Below, piece after piece: positions 1 to 10,797 of a DNA stretch of 64,000 bases (position 1 is its first letter; every line of letters begins with the position of its first letter). Source of the DNA: Hymenobacter psychrophilus (GTDB taxonomy: Bacteria; Bacteroidota; Bacteroidia; Cytophagales; Hymenobacteraceae); NCBI RefSeq assembly GCF_900107135.1, contig NZ_FNOV01000002.1, forward strand, positions 310,001 to 374,000, read 5' to 3'. The notes beneath the pieces are model-generated. The model searched no databases and had not been told where the DNA came from. It saw only the letters and a program-made list of their open reading frames with translations. Position numbers and translations under genes: made by a program.

Positions 1-393
1 ATCCACCAGTCCCACGCAGACTTTGCCCAGCCGCACCTGGGCCGGGTCTATCTCGGCCAGCAGCAGCTGTTGTAGCGTGGCCCGCCGGATGGCCGTGGTG
101 CCGTGCCCAAACCGCTGCCGGATGCGCGCCTGGTCGGTGCGCATGATGGGCCGCATCTGCCCATCCACCACCTCAATGGCCGTCAGGGGCACGCCTCCGG
201 CGTTTATTTTGGCCGCCACGCCCAGCCGCTCGAACACCTGCATGGCGTTGGGGGCCATCCAGATACCGGCCCCGAGCGGTAGAATCTGCGGGGCCGCCTC
301 GCACACAATGGCGGCAATGCCGCGCTGCTGCAGCGCGATGGCCGCCGTCAGCCCCGCAATTCCGCCCCCAATGATGATGCCCGATAGCTGCAT
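1..393 (-). CDS. FAD-dependent monooxygenase, N-terminal part (cut by window edge)
   Basis: The first 131 codons are visible; the rest lies left of the window. The protein opens with MQLSGIIIGGGIAGLTAAIA, a hydrophobic strand with the GxGxxG dinucleotide-binding loop, followed by an acidic residue after the next strand (VCEAAP) that would bind the FAD ribose. The phrase LGAGIWMAPNAMQVFERLG is typical of the flavoprotein aromatic hydroxylase group (PF01494). It probably uses NAD(P)H and oxygen to hydroxylate a small organic substrate, which cannot be named from this part. The ATG at 393 is chosen because the FAD-binding strand begins directly after it. The 211 bases up to mutS2 carry no gene, only a short direct repeat (tctgtgccatctgtgccatctg) near 570-591. 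Confidence 0.85.
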   Translation of the reverse strand, partial: MQLSGIIIGGGIAGLTAAIALQQRGIAAIVCEAAPQILPLGAGIWMAPNAMQVFERLGVAAKINAGGVPLTAIEVVDGQMRPIMRTDQARIRQRFGHGTTAIRRATLQQLLLAEIDPAQVRLGKVCVGLVD

Positions 394-604
394 GTAGTGC
401 GTCTGCGTGAGGTGCTAAAGGTAGGCGGGTACTGGCATTTCCTGGCAGAGACCCATACCATAATCCCTCGCCACTTGATGCGCCGAATCCGTTGGCAAAG
501 GACGTGCTTTTGGTTAAGGAATTCGCCTGACTAAGCACTAGCGCCCGAATCGGTGGTACCAGAACGAATCTGTGCCATCTGTGCCATCTGCAGCATCTGT
601 GATC

Positions 605-3031
605 CTACTTCAACACGGCCACCGTCACGCCGTCGCCGCCGCGGTCGGCGTGTTCGTCGGCTACGCTGGCTACTTCGCGGGCGCGGTGCAGGTAGTCGCG
701 GGCAATCTGGCGCAACACGCCGTTGCCGCGGCCGTGCAGGATTTTGATTTCCGGAATGCCCAGCATGATGGCGTCATCCACGTAGCTGCGGATTTTGGTG
801 AGGGCGTCTTCGGCCCGCTCGCCGCGCAAGTCCAGCGTGGGGTTGAAGCTGGCCATGCGGCTGGTGGTATTGAAGCCCCCGGAGCCGGCGTACTGGGCCG
901 GGGCCAGCCGGGCCGCCTTCTTCTCCCGCTCCCGAATCTCGGAGCGCGTCAGCTTTTCGAGCTGACCAATCTTGACGATGGTTTTCATACCGCCAAACGA
1001 CACCTCGGCCGTTTTGCCCTTCACGGCCATAATTTCGCCGTGGCCCTCCTGGCCCAGCAGGGCCACTTTGTCGCCCACTTTAAGGGTAGCGGCGTCGGCC
1101 AGCTCGCGGGTGGCGCGGGCCTTGGGCGGCTCCATCTGCAGCTTCTCGCGCACGAAGGTGTCGAGCTTGCCGCGGGCCTCCTTGGTGCGCTCCTTGTCGG
1201 CCTGGCCCAGGCGGATTTCCTGGATGGTGGCCTCGATTTGCTGGTTGGTGTCGCGTAGCAGCATCTTGGCCTGAGCCTTGGCGGCGCGTAGCGTTTCCTG
1301 GCTGGTGTCGTCGAGGAAGCGTTTGAGGTCCTGGTATTCCTGGGCGGCTTTTTTCAGGCGGCGCTCGGCTTTGGCGGCTTCGGCGGTGTGGTGCTCCAAC
1401 TCGGTTTTCTCCTTTTCGAGGCCTTCGAGCAGCTGGTCGTAGCGGATTTTATCCTTGCCCACGAGCTGGCTGGCCCGCTCCACAATCTGCCGGGGCAGAC
1501 CAATCTTGCGGGCAATTTCGATGGCGAACGAGGAGCCTGGCTTACCGATTTCGAGGCGGTAGAGGGGTTGGAGCTTGTCAGGGTCGTAGCGCATGGCCCC
1601 ATTCACGATACCGGGCGTGCGCTCGGCGTAGTTTTTCAGGTTGGTGTAGTGGGTGGTGATGACGCCGAAAGCGCGGGCGCGGTTGAGCTGCTCCAGCACG
1701 GCCTCGGCAATGGCCCCGCCCAGGCTGGGCTCGGTGCCGGTACCGAATTCGTCAATCAGCACCAGGCTGCACTTGCTGGCCAGCGTCACGAACTGCTTCA
1801 TGTTGAGCAAGTGCGACGAATACGTACTCAGGTCGTTTTCCAGGCTCTGCTCATCACCAATATCGATGAACACATCATCAAACATGCCGGCCTCCGACTT
1901 CTCGCCGGCCGGAATCAGCAGCCCGCACTGCAGCATGTACTGCACCAGCCCCACCGTTTTCATGCTCACCGACTTACCGCCGGCGTTGGGCCCCGAAATC
2001 AGCAGGATGCGCTGCTCGGGCGTCAGCTCAATATCGAGCGGCACCACTTCGCGGGGGTCGTCTTTGGCGTGGGCCAGGAAGGTGAGGTAGAGCAGCGGGT
2101 GGCGCACCTGCTTCCAGCGCATCATGGGCTGCGGGTGCAGCACGGGCAGTGTGGCCTCGATGCGGCGGGCCAACTGAGCCTTGGCGCGAATGAAATCGAT
2201 GAGGCCCAGATACTGGTAGGCCTTGCGCAGGTCCGGAATGTGGGGGCGCAGCTGGGCCGTGAGCTGGGTGAGAATGCGCATCAGCTCGCGCTGGTAAGCA
2301 TTGTCGAGGTCCTTGATGTCGTTGTTGAGCTCGAACACGGCCTCGGGCTCGATGTATACCGTCTGGCCGGTGGCCGACTCGTCATGAATCAGGCCCTTCA
2401 CGCGGCGCTTGTGCTCGGCCACCACCGGCAGCACCAGCCGTCCGCCCCGGATGGTGGGCTCGGCGCCCTCGGGCACCCAGCCCTGCTGGCGGGCGTGGCG
2501 CAGGATGCTACCAATCTGCTTGCGCAGCATCATCTGGCGCGAAATCAGCTCCTGGCGCAACTGGCGCAGCAGCGGCGAAGCGTCGTCGCGCACCTGGCCC
2601 TCGTCGTCCACCACCTTGTCCATGGCGGCCAGCAAGTTACGGTCGACCTGCACACCGATGCCCAGCAGGCGCAGCGTGGGGTACAGGTCGTCCTCGGCTC
2701 GCGAGAAAAACGTGAGGGCCTCGCGGATGGTGCGCAGGCTCATCTTGATGGCGAAGAACGCCGACACGTCGAGGTAGGAACCCGGCAGGTTGGCCCGCAC
2801 CAGGTACTGGTTTACATCGTGGTAGTGGCTGCTCGGGAAATCAACGCCACTGTTGAGCAGCTGGCGGAACTCGTCGGTTTGCAGCAGCAGCTTCTGCAGG
2901 GTCTCGGCCTGCGTCTGAAAGCTCATCTTGCCGACAAAATGACGGCCCAGGCCGCTTAGGCACAACTCGTTAAGCATGTCCCGCAGTTGGGAGAAGCCGA
3001 TTTTCTGCTCGAAATTCTGGGGAAGAATCAA
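605..3031 (-). CDS. mutS2: Endonuclease MutS2
   Basis: MutS2 family ATPase of about 808 residues, the usual size. It lacks the mismatch-recognition domain of MutS; family members bind branched DNA or collided ribosomes. Order: core and lever region (1-300) with the clamp phrase VYIEPEAVFELNN, Walker A GPNAGGKS near 345, Walker B LVLIDEFGTGTEPS near 422, THY switch region, a long coiled coil (about 500-620), and a C-terminal Smr nuclease domain with LDLRGERAEDAL near 733 and HGRGNGVLR near 765. The frame extends upstream to 3121, but homologues begin near xILPQNFEQKIGF, so I prefer the TTG at 3031; a start at 3121 cannot be excluded. It is a single gene with its own 3' end against the short gap before the FAD monooxygenase. 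Confidence 0.95.
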   Translation of the reverse strand: MILPQNFEQKIGFSQLRDMLNELCLSGLGRHFVGKMSFQTQAETLQKLLLQTDEFRQLLNSGVDFPSSHYHDVNQYLVRANLPGSYLDVSAFFAIKMSLRTIREALTFFSRAEDDLYPTLRLLGIGVQVDRNLLAAMDKVVDDEGQVRDDASPLLRQLRQELISRQMMLRKQIGSILRHARQQGWVPEGAEPTIRGGRLVLPVVAEHKRRVKGLIHDESATGQTVYIEPEAVFELNNDIKDLDNAYQRELMRILTQLTAQLRPHIPDLRKAYQYLGLIDFIRAKAQLARRIEATLPVLHPQPMMRWKQVRHPLLYLTFLAHAKDDPREVVPLDIELTPEQRILLISGPNAGGKSVSMKTVGLVQYMLQCGLLIPAGEKSEAGMFDDVFIDIGDEQSLENDLSTYSSHLLNMKQFVTLASKCSLVLIDEFGTGTEPSLGGAIAEAVLEQLNRARAFGVITTHYTNLKNYAERTPGIVNGAMRYDPDKLQPLYRLEIGKPGSSFAIEIARKIGLPRQIVERASQLVGKDKIRYDQLLEGLEKEKTELEHHTAEAAKAERRLKKAAQEYQDLKRFLDDTSQETLRAAKAQAKMLLRDTNQQIEATIQEIRLGQADKERTKEARGKLDTFVREKLQMEPPKARATRELADAATLKVGDKVALLGQEGHGEIMAVKGKTAEVSFGGMKTIVKIGQLEKLTRSEIREREKKAARLAPAQYAGSGGFNTTSRMASFNPTLDLRGERAEDALTKIRSYVDDAIMLGIPEIKILHGRGNGVLRQIARDYLHRAREVASVADEHADRGGDGVTVAVLK

Positions 3032-3140
3032 ATTGGGTGCTAGGTAGTAGGTACTGGGTAATTGGATGGCAGTGCGAAGGTAAACAGCAAATGGCCCAGG
3101 AAAGATTCGCTGAATTTGCAAGCTCCACTGTGACCTCTAG

Positions 3141-3428
3141 TTACGCTCTCCTTTTTCTGCGCCCATCCCACCAGCGCCATAAATACGCCAAGAAGTTACC
3201 GTATGTCAGCACTACTAATAGCACTGACTTCTCTGGATCGAGACCATGTGTGAGCAGATACCAGCTAAAATACACCAGCATAACTAATATCAGCCAGCCC
3301 GCTACATTTCCTATTGGCCTTTCAAAGAAAGATTTCTCGCGCTGGATGTTCACTATTGGTTTCTCTTTAACGGCGTCAGGCGCTGGTGGTAGCTGATTTT
3401 GGTACGGATGCTGGTTCTCCGAGTCCAT
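3141..3428 (-). CDS. Small two-helix membrane protein, unknown function
   Basis: A 95-residue protein with a polar, proline-rich N-terminus (1-42), two hydrophobic segments (about 43-60, VAGWLILVMLVYFSWYLL, and about 69-86, VLLVVLTYGNFLAYLW) and a basic tail RRKRR. By the positive-inside rule the tail is probably cytoplasmic. I do not recognise a family. It lies between TIGR02757 and mutS2 on the same strand, with only a short gap to the extended mutS2 frame, so it could share a transcript with mutS2. Codon use is more AT-rich than in its neighbours. The ATG at 3428 is the only good start. Confidence 0.65.
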   Translation of the reverse strand: MDSENQHPYQNQLPPAPDAVKEKPIVNIQREKSFFERPIGNVAGWLILVMLVYFSWYLLTHGLDPEKSVLLVVLTYGNFLAYLWRWWDGRRKRRA

Positions 3429-3459
3429 TACTAAATATACTTTTAAGATTTATACGGCA

Positions 3460-4218
3460 TTACATCTCCCCTTCCACGCCCAGGCCAAACAGCGCGAAAT
3501 CGTACTTCACGGGGTCGAGCGGGTCGAAGGTGCGCAGGTGGGCCGTCAGCTCTTCGGCGGCCAGCCAATCGACCTGCTTGCGCTCCAGCAGGCCCAAGCG
3601 GCGGGCCACGCGTTCGACGTGCACGTCGCAGGGGCAGATGAGGTCGGCGGGCGAGAGGCGCGTCCAAAGGCCGAAATCCACGCCGTGCTCATCGGGGCGT
3701 ACCATCCAGCGCAGGTACATGTTCAGGCGCTTGCAGGCCGAGCCACGGGCGGGCGTGGCCACATGTTTGCGGGTGCGCTGGGGCGCGTCGTCGAGGCTGA
3801 AGAACAGGGTGTGGAAGTTCTCCAGCCGATGCTTTTGAGTAGCGCCTTGCAGGAAAGCGTCTTCCAGCGACGCGTGCTGGCCGTAGTACCAGCGCAGCCA
3901 GTGCACGAAATACAGCAGGTCGGTGTCGCAGAACGTGCGGTGGCAGAAGCCCAGCAGGCGCTTCAGGTCGTCGTCGTGGTGCTGGGTGATGAACTGGTGG
4001 GGCGCGTTATCCATGCGCTGCAGCAGCTCCCGGCACTTGCTGATGATAGTGGGCCGCCGCCCCCAGGCCAGCACCGCCGCAAACAGGGCGCTGATTTCCA
4101 CGTCGGCCCGCGCCGAGAACTGGTGCGGAATGCTGACGGGGTCGAGGGCAATAAAGCCGGGCTGGTCGTAGCGGCGGTACTTCTCGTCGAGCAGCGCCCG
4201 CACCTGGGCGTGGTTCAT
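3460..4218 (-). CDS. TIGR02757 family protein (DUF2400)
   Basis: Protein of 252 residues, full length for TIGR02757/DUF2400, a family common in Bacteroidota and some Proteobacteria whose activity is not established. Recognisable blocks are the N-terminal DPVSIPHQF, the helix SALFAAVLAWGRRPTIISK, then MYLRWMVRPDEHGVDFGLW and CPCDVHVERVARRLGL near the C-terminus. The MYLRWM and D-hxH arrangement recalls the HhH-GPD DNA glycosylase fold, which is my inference and not shown function. The ATG at 4218 starts the conserved N-terminus. Downstream is the small membrane protein (31-base gap); upstream is a 40-bp-arm inverted repeat. Confidence 0.9.
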   Translation of the reverse strand: MNHAQVRALLDEKYRRYDQPGFIALDPVSIPHQFSARADVEISALFAAVLAWGRRPTIISKCRELLQRMDNAPHQFITQHHDDDLKRLLGFCHRTFCDTDLLYFVHWLRWYYGQHASLEDAFLQGATQKHRLENFHTLFFSLDDAPQRTRKHVATPARGSACKRLNMYLRWMVRPDEHGVDFGLWTRLSPADLICPCDVHVERVARRLGLLERKQVDWLAAEELTAHLRTFDPLDPVKYDFALFGLGVEGEM

Positions 4219-4245
4219 GCAGTAGTGTGATGGAATAGCAGCACA

Positions 4246-4360
4246 CCCAGAACGTCATTCTGAGCAGCGCGAAGAATCTCGCGTGCTGACGTTGTGGTGG
4301 ACTTACCTTAGTTACTTTGGCACGCGAGATTCTTCGCGCTGCTCAGAATGACGTTCTGGG
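4246..4360. repeat. Long inverted repeat, class GAAGAATCTCGCGTG
   Basis: Left arm 4246-4285 and right arm 4321-4360 are perfect complements over 40 bases with a 35-base loop. The arm carries GTCATTCTGAGC, the core AGCGC and GAAGAATCTCGCGTG. It lies downstream of the LysM gene and upstream of the TIGR02757 gene (both minus strand), so it could end LysM transcription. Related copies are at 10861-10963 and 39187-39302. Confidence 0.95.
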
Positions 4361-4382
4361 CGGTATAACGCTCACTACCAGC

Positions 4383-5351
4383 CTACGGCACGTAGCTGGT
4401 TTCTACGCGGAAGCGCTGGTCGGGGGTGGCCAGGCGCTGCACGGCGCGCTTGGAGAGGCGCAGCAGCACCTTGTCGTTTTCGCCGGTGTCGGGCAGGCGG
4501 CCGATAACGCGCACGTACACCGCCTGGCCGTTCATGATGTTGCGCACCTCCATGATGGTGCCCACGGCGGCCGTTTTGTGCAAGGCCAGGTATTTGTCCG
4601 AGGCATCGGTGGGGATAACCATGGCCAGACCGCTTTCCGTGACGCGGCGGCTGGCTTCGTTGACGCGCACCGGGGCGGGTGCCTCTTTGGCGTCGGCGGG
4701 CTCGGGCGTAACGGCCGGCGAAGTGGCTTCGTCGCGGGCCTTTTCGCGCTCGGCGTCGCGGGCCACGGCTTTCTCGCGGGCCGTGGGCTTGGTGGCGGCC
4801 ACTACGGGGGCGGCAGGGCCAGCCGCACCGGTGGCGGGCGCCGACACAATAATTACTTCGCCCACCCGCACGCTGTGGTCGGCGTCGAAGCCGTTGAGAC
4901 GGGCCAGCTCGGCGGGCGTGGTCTGGAAGCGGCGGGCAATGGCGTAGAGCGTCATGCCGGGCGTTACTTTGTACACGCGGTTGCCGCTGGCGTCGGTGGC
5001 CAGCGCGCGCGTGGCAGCCGATGCGGGCGCGGCCACTGCTACGGGGGCCGCGGGCCGGGCTGGAGTCGCAGGCGTGAGTACCACCCGGGTGCGCGGAATG
5101 AGCACTATCTGGCCCATGTTAAGCTGCCCCTTCTGGCCCGAATTAGCCTCCACAATGTCCTCGACGGGCACTTTATAGCGGCGGGCGAGGCCGTAAATGG
5201 TTTCGCCGGCCGTTACGCGGTGGCGAATCAGCAGCTTGTTGTTGCGGTATTCCACCCCGATGGAATCGGGCGGAGCCACCGGCGCGGGAGCCGCCCACGC
5301 GGAAAAGCCGGAGAGGACAAGGGCGGCGGTCAGCAACGAAAATCGGGACAT
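4383..5351 (-). CDS. Secreted protein with two LysM domains and RlpA-like C-terminus
   Basis: About 322 residues from the ATG at 5351 (a second ATG at 5366 adds five residues). The N-terminus is a Sec signal peptide ending near FSAWA-APA. Two LysM repeats follow: about 44-87 (HRVTAGETIYGLARRYKVP) and about 127-173 (YKVTPGMTLYAIARRFQTT). A linker rich in Ala, Pro, Glu and Lys leads to a C-terminal domain (about 235-322) with ESGLAMVIP, ALHKTAAVGTIMEVRN and VYVRVIGRLPDTGEND, the pattern of a double-psi beta-barrel as in RlpA. LysM binds peptidoglycan, so the protein should act in the periplasm on the cell wall. Whether the barrel is a transglycosylase or only structural is unclear, because the catalytic Asp/Glu pair cannot be assigned with certainty. 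A weak TAACTTTA -7 element lies at 5414-5421 on the minus strand. Confidence 0.88.
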   Translation of the reverse strand: MSRFSLLTAALVLSGFSAWAAPAPVAPPDSIGVEYRNNKLLIRHRVTAGETIYGLARRYKVPVEDIVEANSGQKGQLNMGQIVLIPRTRVVLTPATPARPAAPVAVAAPASAATRALATDASGNRVYKVTPGMTLYAIARRFQTTPAELARLNGFDADHSVRVGEVIIVSAPATGAAGPAAPVVAATKPTAREKAVARDAEREKARDEATSPAVTPEPADAKEAPAPVRVNEASRRVTESGLAMVIPTDASDKYLALHKTAAVGTIMEVRNIMNGQAVYVRVIGRLPDTGENDKVLLRLSKRAVQRLATPDQRFRVETSYVP

Positions 5352-5548
5352 AAGAAAGCAGAACACGAAGCGGATAAGCGGGCCGAAACCAACGCAGCCG
5401 CATAAACTTTGCCTAAAGTTACGGATTCGGGCTTTAGTACCGCCCCCGTAGCCTGTAATCCGGTTATTTTGGGGCCGCCCGGCACCATGCGGCTGGCAAT
5501 TCGCCGCATTTGCCGTTTCTTGCGCTTCGCCTTTTTCACTCCATCCCT

Positions 5549-6295
5549 ATGCTTGCCATCGGCATCATTCCCGCCCGCTACGCCTCCACCCGCCTGCCCG
5601 GCAAGCCGCTCATCGACCTCGGTGGCCAGACCATGATAGAACGCGTGGTGCGGCAGGCCCAGCAGGCCAACCTGCAACGGGTGGTAGTAGCCACCGACGA
5701 CGAGCGGATTCTGGCGCATGTGCGCGGCTTCGGCGGCGAGGCCGTGCTCACCAGCCCCAACCACCCCAGCGGCACCGACCGCGTGCGCGACGCCTACGAG
5801 CAGCTGGGCATCACGGCCGATTGCGTCGTCAACATCCAGGGCGACGAGCCCTTCATTCATCCCGACCAGATAAACGCGCTGCTGGCCCTGTTTGCCGACC
5901 CCGCCACGCAAATCGGGACGCTGGTAAAGCCGGTTGTCAGCGAGGAGGAGCTGTTCAGCCCGCACCTGCCCAAAGTGGTGCTCGACAGCCGGGGGCGGGC
6001 GCTGTATTTCAGCCGCCACCCCCTGCCCTACCAGCGCCAGCACGCGCCCACCGAGTGGCTGGCCTACCATTGCTACCTGCGCCACATCGGCCTTTACGCC
6101 TACCGTCCCGACGTGCTGCGCGCCCTCACCCAGCTGCCGCCCTCGCCCCTGGAGCTGGCCGAAAGCCTCGAACAGCTCCGCTGGCTCGAAGCCGGCTACC
6201 CCATCCAAACCGCCGAAACCGAGCTGGAAACAATTGGTATTGATACGCCGGAAGACGTGGAGCGGGCGCTACGCTTGATTGAAGCCAGGAGGTAA
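5549..6295 (+). CDS. kdsB: 3-deoxy-manno-octulosonate cytidylyltransferase
   Basis: A 248-residue enzyme that transfers CMP from CTP to Kdo, activating Kdo for lipid A-core assembly in the cytoplasm. Diagnostic blocks: IGIIPARYASTRLPGKPL at the N-terminus (nucleotide-binding loop), VVVATDDERI, SPNHPSGTDRV, VVNIQGDEPFI and the C-terminal ESLEQLRWLEAGYPI with IDTPEDVERA. The ATG at 5549 is preferred over the upstream one at 5510 because family members begin directly before IIPARY. It is divergent from the LysM gene with about 200 bases between them, and convergent with the GH97 gene across an inverted repeat. A lipopolysaccharide-bearing Gram-negative envelope is implied. Confidence 0.96.
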   Translation: MLAIGIIPARYASTRLPGKPLIDLGGQTMIERVVRQAQQANLQRVVVATDDERILAHVRGFGGEAVLTSPNHPSGTDRVRDAYEQLGITADCVVNIQGDEPFIHPDQINALLALFADPATQIGTLVKPVVSEEELFSPHLPKVVLDSRGRALYFSRHPLPYQRQHAPTEWLAYHCYLRHIGLYAYRPDVLRALTQLPPSPLELAESLEQLRWLEAGYPIQTAETELETIGIDTPEDVERALRLIEARR

Positions 6296-6309
6296 AGGGA
6301 GCAAATAAA

Positions 6310-6410
6310 ACCGACTGTTATCCTGAGCAGCGCGAAGGACCTATACAGAAGCTACTATCAGATAATAGCCTCCGTATAGGTCCTTCGCGCTGCTCAGGAT
6401 GACAGCCGGT
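6310..6410. repeat. Long inverted repeat, class GAAGGACCT, between convergent genes
   Basis: Arms 6310-6345 and 6375-6410 match in 34 of 36 positions, with a 29-base loop. The arm is GTCATCCTGAGC-AGCGC-GAAGGACCTATA. It sits between the stops of kdsB (+) and the GH97 gene (-), where a two-way terminator would be expected. Confidence 0.95.
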
Positions 6411-6429
6411 TCTGCTTTGACTTTAACGC

Positions 6430-8763
<2,334 letters not shown>

Positions 8764-8772
8764 ACTAGAAAT

Positions 8773-9189
8773 CTACTCCTGTTGGCGGGCCTGACGCTGC
8801 ACGTGGTGCTCGGCGGCGGCGCGGTGCTCATCCTTCATTTCGCGCGAGAGGAAGAAGTTGAGGGCGGTCCGGATGACGGCAATGGCCCCGAGTTTGCCAA
8901 TCTGCTCCCAACTCGGCGCGATGGTAGTGGAAAGAATATCGGCCCCGAGCTGGAATTCGAGGGCCAGCGCCAGGTAGCGGGCCAGCGTGAGGCGGATGGC
9001 CGTAAAATCGGCCGTGCGGCGCGCCAGCAGAGCTTTGACGAAATAATAGCCCGCTAGTAAAATCCCCAACACAATAATGCCCGCCCCAATGGCCTCGGCG
9101 CCCAGCTTCAGCCAGAGCACCGCGTGCACTACCGTTTCTTCAACCTGGGTGTAAGCATTGGAAACATGCGGCAGCATAGTGTCGGGCAT
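8773..9189 (-). CDS. DUF1622 membrane protein
   Basis: About 138 residues from the ATG at 9189; an alternative ATG lies four codons further in, and the open frame extends upstream only through a GTG at 9258. DUF1622 proteins are small membrane proteins of unknown function. Three hydrophobic helices are visible: LGAEAIGAGIIVLGILLAGYY, LARYLALALEFQLGADIL and LGAIAVIRTALNFFL. The loop RLTLARYLALALEFQ and the motif IRTALNFFLSREM are characteristic of the family. The C-terminus is charged (ERR and RQARQQE). It is on the same strand as the GH97 gene but separated by an inverted repeat, so probably a separate transcript. Confidence 0.85.
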   Translation of the reverse strand: MPDTMLPHVSNAYTQVEETVVHAVLWLKLGAEAIGAGIIVLGILLAGYYFVKALLARRTADFTAIRLTLARYLALALEFQLGADILSTTIAPSWEQIGKLGAIAVIRTALNFFLSREMKDEHRAAAEHHVQRQARQQE

Positions 9190-9322
9190 CGGGCGCGGGG
9201 CTTGATGAGGGAAGTAGGGTGTACGGCTGCGCCGGAGCAGCGGCCAGCCAGTAGGCACTGGAAAGAAGTTGGCAGTTAATCACGCGCGGCCCCATGCCGA
9301 AGCGCACCTGAGCCCGACTCCC

Positions 9323-9658
9323 TCAGCCGCCGGCCTTCTTCGCCTTGTAGCCCTTTTCGAGCAGCAACGCCAGCACTTTATCGCGGAAATCACCCTGAAT
9401 GATGACTTCGCCGTCCTTGGCGTTGCCGCCGACGCCGCAGCGGGTTTTGAGCAGTTTGCCCAGCGCCTGCAAGTCAGCCTCCTGGCCCACAAAGCCGGTT
9501 ATCAGCGTCACCTGCTTGCCCCCGCGCGACTTCTTATCGAGCTGCACGCGCAGGTTTTGCTGCTGGGGCGGCAGCGTAGCGGCCGTTTGTTCGGTGGGTT
9601 CGTCGTAGCTGAATTCGGGATTCGTGGAGTACACCACACCCTGTCGGTTGATTTTCAT
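9323..9658 (-). CDS. yciH: SUI1/eIF1-like translation factor (YciH family)
   Basis: A 111-residue protein. The N-terminal 40 residues are polar; the SUI1 fold follows with VQLDKKSRGGKQVTLITGF, then LKTRCGVGGNAKDGEVIIQG and DKVLALLLEKGYKAKKAGG. SUI1/eIF1 binds the small ribosomal subunit and monitors start-codon choice in eukaryotes; bacterial YciH has been linked to inhibition of translation initiation under stress. The ATG at 9658 is reliable. Directly upstream, separated by two bases, are eleven perfect copies of a 7-base repeat (9661-9737), an odd setting for a start codon; see that entry. Confidence 0.93.
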   Translation of the reverse strand: MKINRQGVVYSTNPEFSYDEPTEQTAATLPPQQQNLRVQLDKKSRGGKQVTLITGFVGQEADLQALGKLLKTRCGVGGNAKDGEVIIQGDFRDKVLALLLEKGYKAKKAGG

Positions 9659-9660
9659 GG

Positions 9661-9737
9661 TTAGGGATTAGGGATTAGGGATTAGGGATTAGGGATTAGG
9701 GATTAGGGATTAGGGATTAGGGATTAGGGATTAGGGA
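9661..9737. repeat. Tandem 7-base repeat, 11 copies, in the yciH leader
   Basis: Eleven uninterrupted copies of TTAGGGA (TCCCTAA on the coding strand of yciH) begin three bases upstream of the ATG. Arrays like this change copy number by slippage; seven is not a multiple of three, but the array is outside the frame, so a change would alter leader length or promoter spacing and not the protein. Confidence 0.98.
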
Positions 9738-9743
9738 AAATAC

Positions 9744-9870
9744 GAACGTCATGCTGAGCGCAGCGTAGCGGAGTCGAAGCATCTCTACTGCAATGGTAAC
9801 CCTGACTATTACGACGAAGCGGTAGAGATGCTTCAACTGCGGCTGCGCCTTCGCTCAGCATGACCCGTTC
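9744..9870. repeat. Long imperfect inverted repeat, class GAAGCATCTCTAC
   Basis: Left arm about 9744-9791 and right arm about 9819-9870. Outer part GTCATGCTGAGCG and inner part GAAGCATCTCTAC pair; the middle has several mismatches and unequal length (gcagcgtagcggagtc against gaaggcgcagccgcagtt). It lies between the lipid kinase start side and the 7-base array. It belongs with 15297-15392, 26334-26444 and 32053-32156. Confidence 0.85.
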
Positions 9871-9920
9871 TTTCTGCGCCGCTCGATAATTCACTCACTC
9901 ACCGAGTCACTCTCTCACCC

Positions 9921-10790
9921 CTACACCGCCACTTCCAGCGCCAGCGGCTCCAGCAGCACCTCAAAGTCGGTGGCGTCGGCCACGTAGTCACCATCGACGT
10001 GGAAGCCCAGCGGGGCGGCGGCCTGCACCCGGATGTGGCGGCTGCGGTGGAACTGGGCGCCGCCCGAGGTGGGCAACGTGCCCAGCGCCAGCCCTACGCC
10101 CACCTGCACGGCCCGCCAGATGGGCAGCGCGTCAATCAGACAGAGGTCGAGCAGGCCGTCCTGGATATTGGCGCGGGGCGCGATGTAGGCGTTGTTGCCG
10201 TATTGCGAGGCGTTAGCAAAAGCCAGCACGTAGCAGTGGGTGTCGCGCACAGCCTCGTTTTCCAGCGTCAGCTGCACGGCGGTGGGGCGGTAGTTGCGGT
10301 ATTCGCACAGGGCCACTTTCACGTAGGTAGCCAGCCCGCGGGTGCCGGCCTGGGCAAACATGCGGCTCACGTGGGCATCAAACCCCAGCCCGGCGGTGCA
10401 GAAAAACCAATACCCATTGATGCGGCCCGCGTCGATGCGCTGAAAAGTGGGGCTGCAAACCCGACGCACGGCGGCGGGCAAATCGAGCGGTACGTGCAGG
10501 TGGCGGGCCAGGCCGTTGCCCGAGCCCCGGGGCACGATGCCCAGCGCCGTGCCGGTGCCTAGCAGGCCCCGGGCCACCTCGTTCACGGTCCCATCGCCAC
10601 CCACGGCTACCACCACCCGGCAGCCGGCCGCGGCGGCCTTGCGGGCCAGCTCCTCGGCGTGGCCGGCATACTGCGTGGGCATAATATCAAACTCGGCCCC
10701 GGCCGCCGTGGCGTGCTCCGTGAGCAGCGCCGCCACATTCTGGCTCCGGTCAGTGCCGGACATGGGGTTTAAAATAAAGCAGACACGCAT
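9921..10790 (-). CDS. Diacylglycerol/lipid kinase family protein (YegS/BmrU type)
   Basis: A 289-residue enzyme of the diacylglycerol kinase catalytic fold. Hallmarks: N-terminal FILNPMSG, the ATP-site loop VVAVGGDGTVNEVARGLLGT, and LGIVPRGSGNGLARHL. A beta-sandwich C-terminal domain follows (about 130-289), with GLGFDAHVSRMF and HVDGDYV. Such enzymes phosphorylate diacylglycerol, sphingoid bases or phosphatidylglycerol at the membrane using ATP and magnesium; the substrate cannot be told from sequence. The ATG at 10788-10790 gives the family N-terminus directly. Upstream towards gap is a nested inverted repeat. Confidence 0.93.
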   Translation of the reverse strand: MRVCFILNPMSGTDRSQNVAALLTEHATAAGAEFDIMPTQYAGHAEELARKAAAAGCRVVVAVGGDGTVNEVARGLLGTGTALGIVPRGSGNGLARHLHVPLDLPAAVRRVCSPTFQRIDAGRINGYWFFCTAGLGFDAHVSRMFAQAGTRGLATYVKVALCEYRNYRPTAVQLTLENEAVRDTHCYVLAFANASQYGNNAYIAPRANIQDGLLDLCLIDALPIWRAVQVGVGLALGTLPTSGGAQFHRSRHIRVQAAAPLGFHVDGDYVADATDFEVLLEPLALEVAV

Positions 10791-10797
10791 TTTTTTG

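Noticed and set aside
1388..2959. A 523-codon open frame opposite mutS2
   Set aside because: Antisense shadow of mutS2, with no domain and His/Gln/Val-rich low-complexity text.
9661..9737. A CRISPR array or telomere-like repeat at the TTAGGGA tract
   Set aside because: The unit is seven bases with no spacers; it is a simple tandem array in a gene leader.
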